This document shows positions 9,036-17,127 of a DNA stretch of 55,756 bases, one piece after another. Below the pieces are notes generated by a model. It was not told the DNA's origin and did not search any database. It saw only the letters and a list, made by a program, of their open reading frames with translations. The first letter of the stretch is position 1. Each line of letters begins with the position of its first letter. Source of the DNA: Neorhodopirellula lusitana (GTDB lineage Bacteria; Planctomycetota; Planctomycetia; Pirellulales; Pirellulaceae); the NCBI RefSeq assembly GCF_900182915.1, contig NZ_FXUG01000024.1, positions 1-55,756 of the forward strand, written 5' to 3'. The position numbers were made by a program, and so were the translations under genes.

Positions 9036-9399
9036 ACTCACAATGAGCGCCGCCGATCTTGACCGGTTGGCTGAACCGATTGCCGAGCGGGTTTGGGAGT
9101 TGTTGGCCGATCGAGTCGGCAAACCAGCCGCTGCCGCTGGTCCCGTTGTTGTCGACCGAGAAGCGTTGGCGGGAATGCTTGGCGTATCAACCGCCACCAT
9201 CGACCGAAGGACGCGAGCGGGTTTGATCCCAAGCATTGGCGACGGCAACACACGTCGTTTCATCGTGACCGATGTTTTGGACGCGATGAAACGCCAAGCA
9301 TTGCGAGAAGTCGCAACGGTGAAGCCGCCACGGGTTGCCGACGCGACATCCACGCAGCCCAACAACGAAGCAGCGGGGGCCGCGTCATGCCGAACATGA
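9028..9399 (+). CDS. Helix-turn-helix DNA-binding protein
   Basis: A 123-residue protein. ATG 9028 is preceded by a strong Shine-Dalgarno sequence GGAGGTG (9013-9019), which fixes the start. An N-terminal helix (LDRLAEPIAERVWELLADRV) is followed by an excisionase/HTH_17-type domain (DREALAGMLGVSTATIDRR, then GLIPSIGDGNTRRF) and a charged tail. In mobile elements such proteins work as excision factors or regulators. Whether this one or the preceding gene product is the directionality factor cannot be decided. It overlaps the neighbours on both sides (8 bases upstream, 13 downstream), so all are read as one message. Confidence 0.75.
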   Translation: MAELTMSAADLDRLAEPIAERVWELLADRVGKPAAAAGPVVVDREALAGMLGVSTATIDRRTRAGLIPSIGDGNTRRFIVTDVLDAMKRQALREVATVKPPRVADATSTQPNNEAAGAASCRT

Positions 9400-9785
9400 A
9401 CACGCCCCCCGCCGCGTCTGGACAACGCCACGATACGCCACCCCAACCAAACGGGCAAACCGACTCCGAACCGACTCAACTCGACTTGATCGACTACGGC
9501 CAACACGCAGCCAAAACGCGAGCGATCGCCGCCGCGTCTTCAATTGCGAAAGGCCCGAGTCGCCGCGATGCTATCGAATTGCACGTTGCGGGATGTGGTG
9601 ACCACGGGGCAACGCGATGGGAGATCTCGCAAGTGTTGGCGATTCCATACACGTCGGTTTGTGGTCCCGTGTTGGCATTGCTGACAACGGGACGCCTTCG
9701 CGAAACCGAACGCACTCGAGAGACGGCCTACGGCAAGCCTGCAACTGTCATCGTCTCGGGATTGATAGGAGGGCATGATGCCTAG
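9387..9785 (+). CDS. Winged-helix-like element protein
   Basis: A 132-residue protein with a disordered proline/glutamine-rich N-terminus (about residues 1-45). The C-terminal part resembles a winged helix: GATRWEISQVLAIPYTSV, then LLTTGRLRETERTRETAYG and KPATVIV as the wing strands. Such domains occur in phage-type genes next to DUF1376 proteins. ATG 9387 overlaps the previous stop by 13 bases. The stop overlaps the next start by 11 bases. Probably DNA-binding. Specific function not recognised. Confidence 0.6.
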   Translation: MPNMNTPPAASGQRHDTPPQPNGQTDSEPTQLDLIDYGQHAAKTRAIAAASSIAKGPSRRDAIELHVAGCGDHGATRWEISQVLAIPYTSVCGPVLALLTTGRLRETERTRETAYGKPATVIVSGLIGGHDA

Positions 9786-10587
9786 ACGCCCCTGGTTCCC
9801 GTTCAATCCAAGCGACTACTTAGCGGACACGCGGTTGCTGACTTTGGAGGCGCACGGGTTGTACTTTTTGTTGCTTCAACATCATTGGATCCAAGAGCGT
9901 TTACCAGACTGCCCGAAAGATCTCGCCAAACTTACCGGACAGGATCCACGAAGATTCAAGCGATGTTTCAAAGAGATTTCCCAGTACTTCGAAAGCGCTA
10001 ACGGTTACCTAACCAACAAACGTATGGTGTCCGAAATCGAGAAGGCAAAGGAAAAGACCGAGAAAGCCAGGGGGTCCGCCGACGCACGTTGGCACGGCAA
10101 CGATGCGAACGCAATGCGATCGCATGCCGCCCAAGAGTGCGAACGCAATGCTAACCAGAACCAACAACCAACATTAAATACGACGTACGTAGGCGCGACG
10201 ACGAATTTTGAATTTGATGAAACGGTTGCTAGGGAAGTTGCCAGGTTCGTAGCTGGAAAGCTGAATCCTCGCACTGAAAAGAATCGTGAGATTTGTTGGC
10301 GGGCTGGCTATGTCGTCGCGACCGGGCACGTCACACGTGAAGTGATTGAAAACGCCTTGCGGGCTGTCGCGGAAGTTAGACCGAAAAACCCGTTTACGTA
10401 TCTGTTTGGCTGCATTCGCCAACGCGCAGGCATACCTACGAAAGAGGTTGACGACGTTTGGAACAACGCCCCCGAAACACCGCCACGGAGAGTGAAAGGC
10501 GACCAGCCGCCGCCCTCTCCAAACAGCGATGCCGCGATGAACGCGCCACGCAACAAACTTGCAGACGACATTCGACGCATTGGCTAG
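9775..10587 (+). CDS. DUF1376 (YdaU-like) phage-type protein
   Basis: A 270-residue protein with an N-terminal DUF1376 domain: PWFPFNPSDYLADTRLLTLE, then HGLYFLLLQHHW and KDLAKLTG (about residues 5-80). A basic helical linker follows, and a C-terminal region (EICWRAGYVVATGHVTREV, FTYLFGCIRQRA) resembles the tail of phage replication organisers. DUF1376 proteins such as YdaU are found in prophage replication regions. A role in replicating the excised element is inferred. The start has a good ribosome-binding site (AGGAGGG at about 9767). It overlaps the previous gene and is followed by a 138-base gap before the integrase. Confidence 0.78.
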   Translation: MMPRRPWFPFNPSDYLADTRLLTLEAHGLYFLLLQHHWIQERLPDCPKDLAKLTGQDPRRFKRCFKEISQYFESANGYLTNKRMVSEIEKAKEKTEKARGSADARWHGNDANAMRSHAAQECERNANQNQQPTLNTTYVGATTNFEFDETVAREVARFVAGKLNPRTEKNREICWRAGYVVATGHVTREVIENALRAVAEVRPKNPFTYLFGCIRQRAGIPTKEVDDVWNNAPETPPRRVKGDQPPPSPNSDAAMNAPRNKLADDIRRIG

Positions 10588-10725
10588 CCCTGTTTTGACA
10601 CCGCTCGCCTTCCAAGGTTATTCTCCATTCAGCCACGGCTAGGGGTTGCTCCCGAAAACTGGACTTCACCATCCGGCCCGCCGTGGCGTTTCAATTCTTT
10701 TGGTGAACGTGAAAGGTGAATCACG

Positions 10726-12105
10726 ATGGCAACAATTCAAGCCGATCGAACGGACGGCAAACTTCGCTACCGAGTCTGTTTCCAGAGTACGGACGGACAA
10801 CGCAAGCGTCTGAGGCTCGATAGCAAGACACGTAAACGCGACGCCGAAGGCATCGCCCGGAAGATCGAGGACCTGTTGTCGGTGAAGGCCAACAACGGAA
10901 CAGTACCGCCGTCGGTGTTGGACTGGTTGGCCGGCGTTCCGTTATCGTTGCGGGTGAAGCTCCGGGACGCCAACTTGTTACCCGAACACGTTGCCGGGGC
11001 AATTGAGCGGATGACCGTTGCGGCCTGGTTCAAGCGATACTTGAAAGAACGCCCCGACATCAAAGCGGGCACCCGTGAACAGATTGAAATCAGCGGGCGG
11101 AACTTGGTTGCCTACCTGGGCGACGATAAGACAATCGACCGGGTTACCGCCGCCGATGCCAAGCGTTGGCGGGGCTGGATGTTGACGCAAGGCAACGAAC
11201 GCAAGAAAGGGAAGTGCGGGCTTGCCGAAGATACGGTCAGGCGTCGAACCGGACGCGCTAAGCAAGTGTTTGGGGAAGCGGTTGAACGGGGCATGATCGT
11301 GGTCAATCCGTTTTCCAAGCTGCCCAGCGCGTCGAGAGTGAACACCACGCGACAACGTTTCATCGACATCCCGACGATTACCAAAGTGATCGAGGAAGCG
11401 CCATCGACCGAGTGGCGAACGATCATCGCTCTTGCTCGATTCGGTGGGCTGCGAATCCCAAGCGAGCTTTCAACGCTTCGCTGGGACCGGGTAAGCCTGC
11501 CCCAAGGCCGAATCACGATCCAAGCCCCCAAGACGGAACACCACCGGGACGGCGGCTTGCGGGTGATGCCGATCTTTCCCGAGCTGAGGCCTTTCGTGGA
11601 AGCCGCCTGGGACGTTGCGACACCGGGGGCGGTGTATGTCATCGAAACGGCCAAGCGTCGCAACGCCCGAAACCTGGGGACCGAGCTGGGCCGAATGATC
11701 GAGCGGGCGGGCGTCGAACGATGGCCGAAAGCATTCCAGAACCTACGGGCATCCCGTGAAACGGAATTGCTGGCCGCGGGCTATCCCGCCAAGGACGTTG
11801 CAAGCTGGTTGGGCAACAGTGTTCCGGTCGCGATGAAGCACTACGCGATGGCGACGGCGGAACAGTTTGAACGGGCGATGAAGTCAGGCGCGACACCAAT
11901 TGGAGCCGTCGCCGACGAAGCTACCGCCGAAGGGGAGAATTCGGGTTCAGGGGTGGGGCATACGGGTGGGGCATTCCGAGGCGCACAGGGGCAAAATCCC
12001 GACGACAACGTTCAGCCTGAAAACGAAAAAAGCCCGCAATTTGCGGGCTTATGTGGGTCAGTGTCGGTGGGTGATGAAACCCTTAGCTACCCCGCTAGGA
12101 CTTGA
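10726..12105 (+). CDS. Tyrosine recombinase (integrase 2) of the tRNA-Gln element
   Basis: A 459-residue site-specific recombinase. N-terminal arm-binding region about 1-95, core-binding SAM-like domain about 96-200, catalytic domain about 210-385. Catalytic residues: R243 (GGLRIPSE), K269, R344 (NLRASR) and nucleophile Y373 (KHYA). The two usual histidines are R341 and N364, changes I recall from other planctomycete integrases. Start ATG 10726 follows GAAAGGTGAA. Residues 386-459 are low complexity. They overlap, antisense, the tRNA-Gln terminator (12025-12050), the att core and the tRNA 3' end. The stop TGA (12103-12105) comes from tRNA sequence. In a circular element the frame would continue through the core for 72 more codons (see 6478-6696). 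Confidence 0.9.
   Translation: MATIQADRTDGKLRYRVCFQSTDGQRKRLRLDSKTRKRDAEGIARKIEDLLSVKANNGTVPPSVLDWLAGVPLSLRVKLRDANLLPEHVAGAIERMTVAAWFKRYLKERPDIKAGTREQIEISGRNLVAYLGDDKTIDRVTAADAKRWRGWMLTQGNERKKGKCGLAEDTVRRRTGRAKQVFGEAVERGMIVVNPFSKLPSASRVNTTRQRFIDIPTITKVIEEAPSTEWRTIIALARFGGLRIPSELSTLRWDRVSLPQGRITIQAPKTEHHRDGGLRVMPIFPELRPFVEAAWDVATPGAVYVIETAKRRNARNLGTELGRMIERAGVERWPKAFQNLRASRETELLAAGYPAKDVASWLGNSVPVAMKHYAMATAEQFERAMKSGATPIGAVADEATAEGENSGSGVGHTGGAFRGAQGQNPDDNVQPENEKSPQFAGLCGSVSVGDETLSYPART
11944..11973 (+). repeat. 30-bp repeat shared with left-end integrase tail
   Basis: 28 of 30 bases identical to 6529-6558. It lies inside the low-complexity C-terminal region of integrase 2. Confidence 0.85.
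12025..12050 (-). terminator. Intrinsic terminator for tRNA-Gln
   Basis: On the minus strand, an AAGCCCGCAA/TTGCGGGCTT hairpin is followed by a run of T (A-run 12025-12031 on plus), 37 bases after the tRNA 3' end. The element brings its own terminator, replacing the one separated from the tRNA by integration. It lies inside the integrase coding region, antisense. Confidence 0.8.
12085..12101. repeat. att core, right copy (attR, tRNA side)
   Basis: AGCTACCCCGCTAGGAC, the second copy of the 17-bp core. It restores the T-arm and acceptor 3' side of tRNA-Gln, so the tRNA gene stays intact after integration. Confidence 0.9.
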
Positions 12106-12158
12106 ACCTAGAATGGCTGGACCAAAACCAGCTGTGTTGCCAATTACACCACGGGGTA
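12087..12158 (-). tRNA. tRNA-Gln (anticodon UUG)
   Basis: 72-nt cloverleaf read on minus. Acceptor TACCCCG pairs with CGGGGTA, discriminator G. The D-arm contains GTGTAATTGGCAACAC. The anticodon stem GCTGG/CCAGC encloses loop TTTTGGT with anticodon TTG. The T-arm is CTAGG-TTCAAGT-CCTAG. No encoded CCA. It is the integration target of the element on its 3' side. Confidence 0.93.
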
Positions 12159-12159
12159 G

Positions 12160-12459
12160 TGCGAATCACGATTTCTCGTGTCGACGCGGGAAGTTTAGCA
12201 GGCAATCTTGTCTTGCTAAAGAGGAGTCTCTCAGATTCGGGGGCGTTCGAGCCAATTTTTTTCTGAGGCAGCGAATTTGTCGGTTTTGACGAGATTTCTT
12301 GCTCGTGAATTGGTCGTTCAGGGCTATGCGCCACCTCGGAACCTGCCGAAGCTGTGCCCGGCCAGCCTCGTTTGGCCTCCATTGCGAACCCGGGTTAGGG
12401 TCGATTTGGGGTTATTTCGGGGCTGTAACTGGGAACGTTGCCGTTGTGATAGAGAGAAT
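12160..12459. other. Gap between tRNA-Gln and recQ-like gene
   Basis: It should hold the divergent promoters of the tRNA (minus) and the helicase (plus). The open frame of the helicase extends leftwards to 12277 but has no family similarity before 12460. No other feature seen. Confidence 0.4.
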
Positions 12460-13953
12460 ATGAGTTTGGACGCGTTATCGACTCTGCGTGAGTATTTTCA
12501 ATACGACTCGTTTCGGGGATGCCAGGCGGCGGTGATCGATCGGGTGTCGTCCGGTAAGCACGCGATGGTGGTGATGCCGACCGGGGGTGGGAAGTCGCTG
12601 TGCTTTCAGATTCCGGCGCTGATGACACCCGCGGTGGATGATGTCCGCGGTGTTAGCCCAGATCGGCGTGCTGGAGAGGGTCCGAAGCCCGGGCTGACTT
12701 TGGTGTTGTCGCCGTTGGTGGCTTTGATGCAGGACCAAGTCGATGCGTTGGTCCGTCGCGGGATCGATGCAACGCTGATCAATTCGTCACTGGACCGCGA
12801 CACGCGGATTGCTCGCCAGGCCGAACTGGCGGCGGGGAAATATCGGTTGCTGTACGTGACCCCGGAGCGGTTTCGCAAGCCGGAGTTCACGGAGATGCTG
12901 AGCCGACGAGAGGTTCGTTTATTGGCCGTTGATGAGGCCCACTGTGTGAGTCAGTGGGGGCATGACTTTCGCCCCGATTATTCTCGCATCGCGGACATTC
13001 GGGCCTCGATCGGGAACCCGACCACGATTGCTTTGACGGCGACCGCGACGGCGGAGTGTCGGCAGGATATTTATCGGCAGTTGGGTATCGATGAGGGCGA
13101 CATCGAACTGTTCCATGAGGGAATCGAGCGGCCGAATTTGTCCATCGACATCGAACCGGTGATGGATGAGGACGAGAAGCTCGAGCAGATTCTGGAATCG
13201 GTGGAGGACCCGGAAGTGTGGGGCGAGCAACGTGACCGGCCGGGCGGCATGATCGTCTATTTTTCGCTGATCAAGACGCTGATGCGGTTCAGTGAACAGA
13301 TGACGCGACGTGGGATCGATCACGTGACCTATCACGGCGATCTATCCCGGAAGGCTCGGCGGCGTATGCAGAATGAGTTCATGAGCGGGAACGTCGATAC
13401 GGTGTTGGCGACGCCAGCGTTTGGGATGGGGATCGACAAGGAGGACATTCGATTGATTGTCCATGCGGAGACGCCGGGGTCGATCGAGTCGTACTATCAA
13501 GAGATCGGGCGGGCGGGCCGCGATGGGAAGCCGAGTCGATGTTTGTGGCTGTACGACCAGGCGGACTTGATGACGCAGATGCAGTTCATCAATTGGGCCA
13601 ACCCCGATGCCAACTTTTATGACTCACTGATGCACACGCTGAAGGAGCACGGCGATCGGTGCCGGGCGTTCGGGATGGAGTGGATCAACCGGCATTTGCA
13701 ACGGGTGAGTCCTCACGATCACCGGCTGGAAACGGCGATTGCGATGATGGATCGGTTAGGCGTGGTGGCGGGGCCGCGGCCGCCGGAGTGCTTTGAACTG
13801 TTGGCCGAGGAGCTCCCCGAATCGCTGCGGGATGAAGAGCGTCTGGAAGAGAAGATTCGCCGTGATCAACAGCGGTTGTACGGCATGGTGCAATTGGCCA
13901 AAACGCCGAAGGAAGAGCGGCAGGCGTTTTTGAACACTTACTTTATGGGTTGA
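12460..13953 (+). CDS. RecQ-family ATP-dependent DNA helicase, short form
   Basis: A 497-residue superfamily 2 helicase. Motif I TGGGKSLCFQ (near residue 45), motif II VDEAHCVSQWGHDFRPDYS, motif III ALTATAT, motif IV-V GIDHVTYHGDLS and ATPAFGMGIDKEDIR, motif VI QEIGRAGRDG. These are RecQ-type signatures, including the aromatic-rich loop SQWGHDFRPDYS. It unwinds DNA in recombination and repair. The region after motif VI lacks the usual four zinc-binding cysteines and there is no HRDC domain, so it is shorter than E. coli RecQ. ATG 12460 is chosen because upstream frame sequence is unlike the family. The end of the gene is followed by short direct repeats (GGCTTTATGGG). Confidence 0.88.
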   Translation: MSLDALSTLREYFQYDSFRGCQAAVIDRVSSGKHAMVVMPTGGGKSLCFQIPALMTPAVDDVRGVSPDRRAGEGPKPGLTLVLSPLVALMQDQVDALVRRGIDATLINSSLDRDTRIARQAELAAGKYRLLYVTPERFRKPEFTEMLSRREVRLLAVDEAHCVSQWGHDFRPDYSRIADIRASIGNPTTIALTATATAECRQDIYRQLGIDEGDIELFHEGIERPNLSIDIEPVMDEDEKLEQILESVEDPEVWGEQRDRPGGMIVYFSLIKTLMRFSEQMTRRGIDHVTYHGDLSRKARRRMQNEFMSGNVDTVLATPAFGMGIDKEDIRLIVHAETPGSIESYYQEIGRAGRDGKPSRCLWLYDQADLMTQMQFINWANPDANFYDSLMHTLKEHGDRCRAFGMEWINRHLQRVSPHDHRLETAIAMMDRLGVVAGPRPPECFELLAEELPESLRDEERLEEKIRRDQQRLYGMVQLAKTPKEERQAFLNTYFMG

Positions 13954-14557
13954 TTGGCTTTATGGGATAAGTGGCTTTATGGGTTGAGTGGCGGATGCCT
14001 TGGTGAAGACTCTTTTAGGTTGCGGGGCGGCCCTTGATTGTGAGGCTGGTCCTTTTGTAGTTTGTGGATATTGAAAAAGTTCAATTGACAGTTGTGAATT
14101 TGAAATTGGATTGGACGTTGTTTGGCGTGCTTCTTGATGAACCGGAAGGTTGGTTGTGACGGGGAAGGCAAGCCCTCCATAGCCGATGTTGGTGGCATGC
14201 GTCCAGCATTCTGCAATTGTCACTTGCCAATTGAACAATTTCAATCGATTTGGGCGTGACGCCGTTCTAAAGAATATGGCCTTTGGCCAAACCGAACGGC
14301 TGGGGGCTACCGAACCTAGGGCGTTGCCCCAGGCTGCGGTGACGATGGCCTTTGGCCAAAAGAAGAAGGCCCAGGCAATGCAAATTCAAGTTTGGGAGGT
14401 GGGTTAGATACCACCGCCTGAAGGATGAGGTTGCAGAGAATAAGATCCGAGGGAATGAAATCCCAGAAGATGAGGTCTCGGAGAATGAGACCTCAGAGTA
14501 GATACTCGTTCTTTTGCTTTGGGCTCGTCGCCGATGGGGACGAACCTGGGCTATTCA
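13954..14557. other. Intergenic region with short repeats
   Basis: About 600 bases without a supported gene. It contains GGCTTTATGGG twice (about 13957-13983). ATGGCCTTTGGCCAAA occurs twice (about 14276 and 14345), framing a CCTAGGGCGTTGCCCCAGG-type stretch. A series of GAGAATGAG-like purine repeats follows (14420-14500). Such repeats are typical of planctomycete intergenic DNA. Function unknown. Confidence 0.5.
14471..14495. repeat. Hairpin-forming inverted repeat
   Basis: TGAGGTCTC and GAGACCTCA are exact complements with a 7-base loop. No T-run follows. It may end the messages coming from either side. Confidence 0.5.
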
Positions 14558-14761
14558 CTACGCGAGGTATTGGGTGTCGATGGGTTGGACCATGACGGTC
14601 GGTCGCGCGGTGTTGGTCTTGTAGTAGTCTGGTGCCCAGCGGTTGAGTTCCATGTACATCGCAATGACGGCGATCAGCATGAACAACATGGCGAGCAACA
14701 GCATCACAGTGAAGACGCTTGGTGGCTGCTTGGCAGGCTTATTCGATAGAGGTGTCGACAC
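14558..14761 (-). CDS. Small single-pass membrane protein
   Basis: A 67-residue protein with one transmembrane helix (VMLLLAMLFMLIAVIAMYM) after a polar N-terminus (STPLSNKPAKQPPSVF), then a short tail (WAPDYYKTNTARPTV). The GTG start at 14761 is fixed by a strong Shine-Dalgarno AGGAGGG about 6 bases upstream. It overlaps the end of the preceding coiled-coil gene by 23 bases, so the two are translationally coupled and probably act together in the envelope. No named family recognised. Longer starts would lie deeper inside the upstream gene. Confidence 0.8.
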   Translation of the reverse strand: MSTPLSNKPAKQPPSVFTVMLLLAMLFMLIAVIAMYMELNRWAPDYYKTNTARPTVMVQPIDTQYLA

Positions 14762-15575
14762 GATCGCCCTCCTGGATAGTTCCTTCGCTGTAGTCTCGTA
14801 GGATTTCAGCAACAGCACGGTCGGGTTCGGTTTCGCGAACTCGCAAGCGGGTCACGTAACGGCCGCCTCGGGTGACTTCCAAGAAGTGGCCTTCTCGCAA
14901 ACCATCGTCGTAACCAATCGAAACTTCGACCAGCTTCCGTGGGCGGTTGATGACTAGGACGTTCCCGTTTCGTTCCGGTGGTGCACCGTCGAGAGGATCG
15001 TTCATGTTTAAGCCGGCGGCGTCGACGACTTCCTTGTATCGCGTGACCTGGGTCATGAGTTGGTCGTTGCGATCTTGTTGCAACTGGACGACGCCTCGCA
15101 GGCTGTTCATTTGGTCGGTCAGCGTCAAGGTTTCGGCGAACAGGGTGTCGCGATCTTGTTGTTCCTTGCGGACCGATTCACGCAAGCGTGAGGTTTCGGC
15201 GGTCAGCTTTTCGAGCTCTTCGGCGCGGCTGCGGTCCAGCTGAGCGAGCTCGGTGTTTTTGGCTTGCAGTTGTTGAACGGTGGATTCGCTTTCGCGGAGC
15301 TGCGACTCGAGTTGGTCGAGCTGCGTTTGCAGGGCGGCCAAGGCGGTTCGCCGGGCGGCTTGTTCGCGGTCTAGCGAGGCCTGGGTCCGAGCACGTGAAT
15401 CACGCAGTTCGCTATTGGTTCGTGCGATGGTTTCGATTTGGGCCTTGAGACCGTCGTCGGCTAAAACGACATCTCGCCAATTGCGGTGCGAGGCGTTGAC
15501 GGCCAGAGCCAGCACCATAAACACGACGCTGAGCAGTAGGATCAAAACCGAGAATGATTTCCCGAGTAGATTCAT
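14739..15575 (-). CDS. Membrane-anchored coiled-coil protein
   Basis: A 278-residue protein with an N-terminal membrane anchor (SVLILLLSVVFMVLALAV, about residues 8-25). A long heptad-rich coiled coil follows (about 40-185) and then a compact C-terminal domain (NVLVINRPRKLVEVSIGYDD, then EGHFLEVTRGGRYVTRLRV) resembling a small beta domain. The bulk probably lies outside the cytoplasmic membrane. Coupled to the small membrane protein downstream. I do not recognise a characterised family. A structural or scaffold role is inferred from architecture only. Confidence 0.82.
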   Translation of the reverse strand: MNLLGKSFSVLILLLSVVFMVLALAVNASHRNWRDVVLADDGLKAQIETIARTNSELRDSRARTQASLDREQAARRTALAALQTQLDQLESQLRESESTVQQLQAKNTELAQLDRSRAEELEKLTAETSRLRESVRKEQQDRDTLFAETLTLTDQMNSLRGVVQLQQDRNDQLMTQVTRYKEVVDAAGLNMNDPLDGAPPERNGNVLVINRPRKLVEVSIGYDDGLREGHFLEVTRGGRYVTRLRVRETEPDRAVAEILRDYSEGTIQEGDRVDTSIE

Positions 15576-15894
15576 GGGAAAAGGATTCCGAAGGGACGAG
15601 AAAGTGGACGAGCGATGTGTTCAGCTTGGAGTCATCTTGTTCGACCGCCAGGCAACTAGCACCCGAAAGTATAGTTGGCCTTAAAAAGCAGTGTCAACAA
15701 AATTGGGCAATTTAGCGTAGCTGGACAGGTCAGCCGCGAGGCCCCATTGAGTGTAGCGGTTATCCGCTTTATCCGCCTCGTCCTTGGACTGAGTCGTGGT
15801 TTTGCGTTCACCGGTAGCGGGGCTCGCCAGAGTACAGGCGTTTCTGGCGTTAGGTTGTCGTTTTGGTGGGGGGCCCGAAGTCTGGCGACATCGG
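15576..15894. other. Gap upstream of the coiled-coil gene
   Basis: Holds the expected promoter of the coiled-coil/membrane pair and the 3' flank of the glycosyltransferase. Open frames here lack any support. Nothing else seen. Confidence 0.4.
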
Positions 15895-17127
15895 CTACGG
15901 GATTGGTTTGTGTGGGGAAGGCGTTAGAAGTACGGCGATTTGTTGGACTGCGGCGTCGATTCCGTGACGTTCGGTCACCCAGGCTTGGGCGGTTGTGATT
16001 CGTGCACTGCGTCCAGACTCGTCGCTGGCGAATCGCCGTAGTGCGTCCGCTAGGGAAGATGGATTATTGGTGGCCGCCCAGAAGCAGGTTGGATGGTCGG
16101 CATCGGCCTGAAGCTCCACGGTTCCCCCCGCCTGGGTCGCGACCACGGGTGTGTTCAATGCGAATGCTTCCAGGACGACGTTGGGCATGCCCTCAAAATG
16201 TGACGTCAAAACGAGCCCATCGGCTTCCGCGATTGACGGGGTGGCGGGTGAGACGACGCCAGCGAATTCGATATGGTGCCCGCCGATCGTGTTGTCACTG
16301 CCGGTCAGGGCCGCGGCGGCGGATTCCAGGTTCGCGCGATCGGGGCCGTCACCGATGAACTGGATGGTGAGCTTGGGGGCATCGTCGGGCCAATCGTTGG
16401 CAGCCAAGCCGATCGCGGCGATCAGGTCCGTCTGGCCTTTTTCGGGAGTCATGCGGCCGACGCAGACCAAACGCAACCGATTCGGTGCGGCGGCGGTCTG
16501 TTCAGGGTGCTGCTGTTTGGCTCGCGATTGCTGGGCCTGCGCTCGGATTGCCGCGATGTCGACCGGGTTGAAGACGACCTGAATTTGTTGGCGATTCAGG
16601 TGGTAGTAACTGGCAGCGGAATCGGCGACCGCGGCACTGACCGCGATCACTGTGTTGCTGCGTTGATAGGCGTTGGCTAAACGGCGGCGTTTGAGTTCGA
16701 CAAACTTGCGTTCCACCATCGGCAGCGCCACATCGGGCGGACTGACAATGGTGGACACCCGCCGGAACTGGCTTCGGATGCTGGGGTGACCGGCGATCAA
16801 CGTGTTGTGGAACGTTCGGTCGTAGACGACGTCGATGTTTTCTCGCTGAACGAGCTCGTCAAGAAAGCGTGCGTGGTTCCGCAGGACTCGACCGGGCCAG
16901 CGGTTGAGAACGCGAGTGATCAGAGGACGGGATTCGGGCGGCGGGCTATAGATCTTGACGTCGGCGGGGATTCGATCGAGTAGTTCACCGACGGGGTGGG
17001 TGAGATAGAGGTGCACGACGAACTGGTTTCGCGGCAGGTGCTCGGCCAAGAGTGCGACCTGGTGTTCGCTGCCGCCGCCTCGCATTGAACTGGCCATCAA
17101 CAGTACTCGCCGGCGATGGTGGTTCAC
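15895..17127 (-). CDS. Glycosyltransferase family 4
   Basis: A 410-residue GT-B fold, retaining glycosyltransferase. N-terminal Rossmann-like RRVLLMASSMRGGGSEHQ with the glycine-rich acceptor loop, followed by ALLAEHL. C-terminal domain begins LRLVCVGRMTPEKGQ and contains the nucleotide-sugar motif EGMPNVVLEAFALNTPVVAT (E-x7-E type). It transfers a sugar from an NDP-sugar to a cell-surface glycan or lipid. Donor and acceptor cannot be told. It stands alone, so no pathway is indicated by neighbours. ATG 17127 gives the family-typical N-terminus. Confidence 0.88.
   Translation of the reverse strand: MNHHRRRVLLMASSMRGGGSEHQVALLAEHLPRNQFVVHLYLTHPVGELLDRIPADVKIYSPPPESRPLITRVLNRWPGRVLRNHARFLDELVQRENIDVVYDRTFHNTLIAGHPSIRSQFRRVSTIVSPPDVALPMVERKFVELKRRRLANAYQRSNTVIAVSAAVADSAASYYHLNRQQIQVVFNPVDIAAIRAQAQQSRAKQQHPEQTAAAPNRLRLVCVGRMTPEKGQTDLIAAIGLAANDWPDDAPKLTIQFIGDGPDRANLESAAAALTGSDNTIGGHHIEFAGVVSPATPSIAEADGLVLTSHFEGMPNVVLEAFALNTPVVATQAGGTVELQADADHPTCFWAATNNPSSLADALRRFASDESGRSARITTAQAWVTERHGIDAAVQQIAVLLTPSPHKPIP

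Larger units (their letters stand above)
6460..12101 (+). mobile_element. 5.6-kb integrative element in tRNA-Gln
   Basis: Bounded by a perfect 17-bp direct repeat of the tRNA-Gln 3' end (6460-6476 and 12085-12101), with the integrase at the tRNA end. Gene order, all on plus: relic integrase tail, about 1 kb non-coding, a gene with an in-frame stop (7687), two HTH proteins (8805, 9028), a winged-helix-like protein (9387), a DUF1376 protein (9775) and the integrase (10726). The HTH-to-DUF1376 genes overlap one another and form one transcription unit. There are no capsid, packaging or conjugation genes. DUF1376 and HTH genes are phage-like, so this resembles a small phage-derived or satellite-type integrative element. 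Its mobility at present is inferred only. Confidence 0.85.

Noticed and set aside
14186..14407. 73-residue plus-strand frame
   Set aside because: It runs through intergenic repeats (GGCCTTTGGCC copies) and has no recognisable content.
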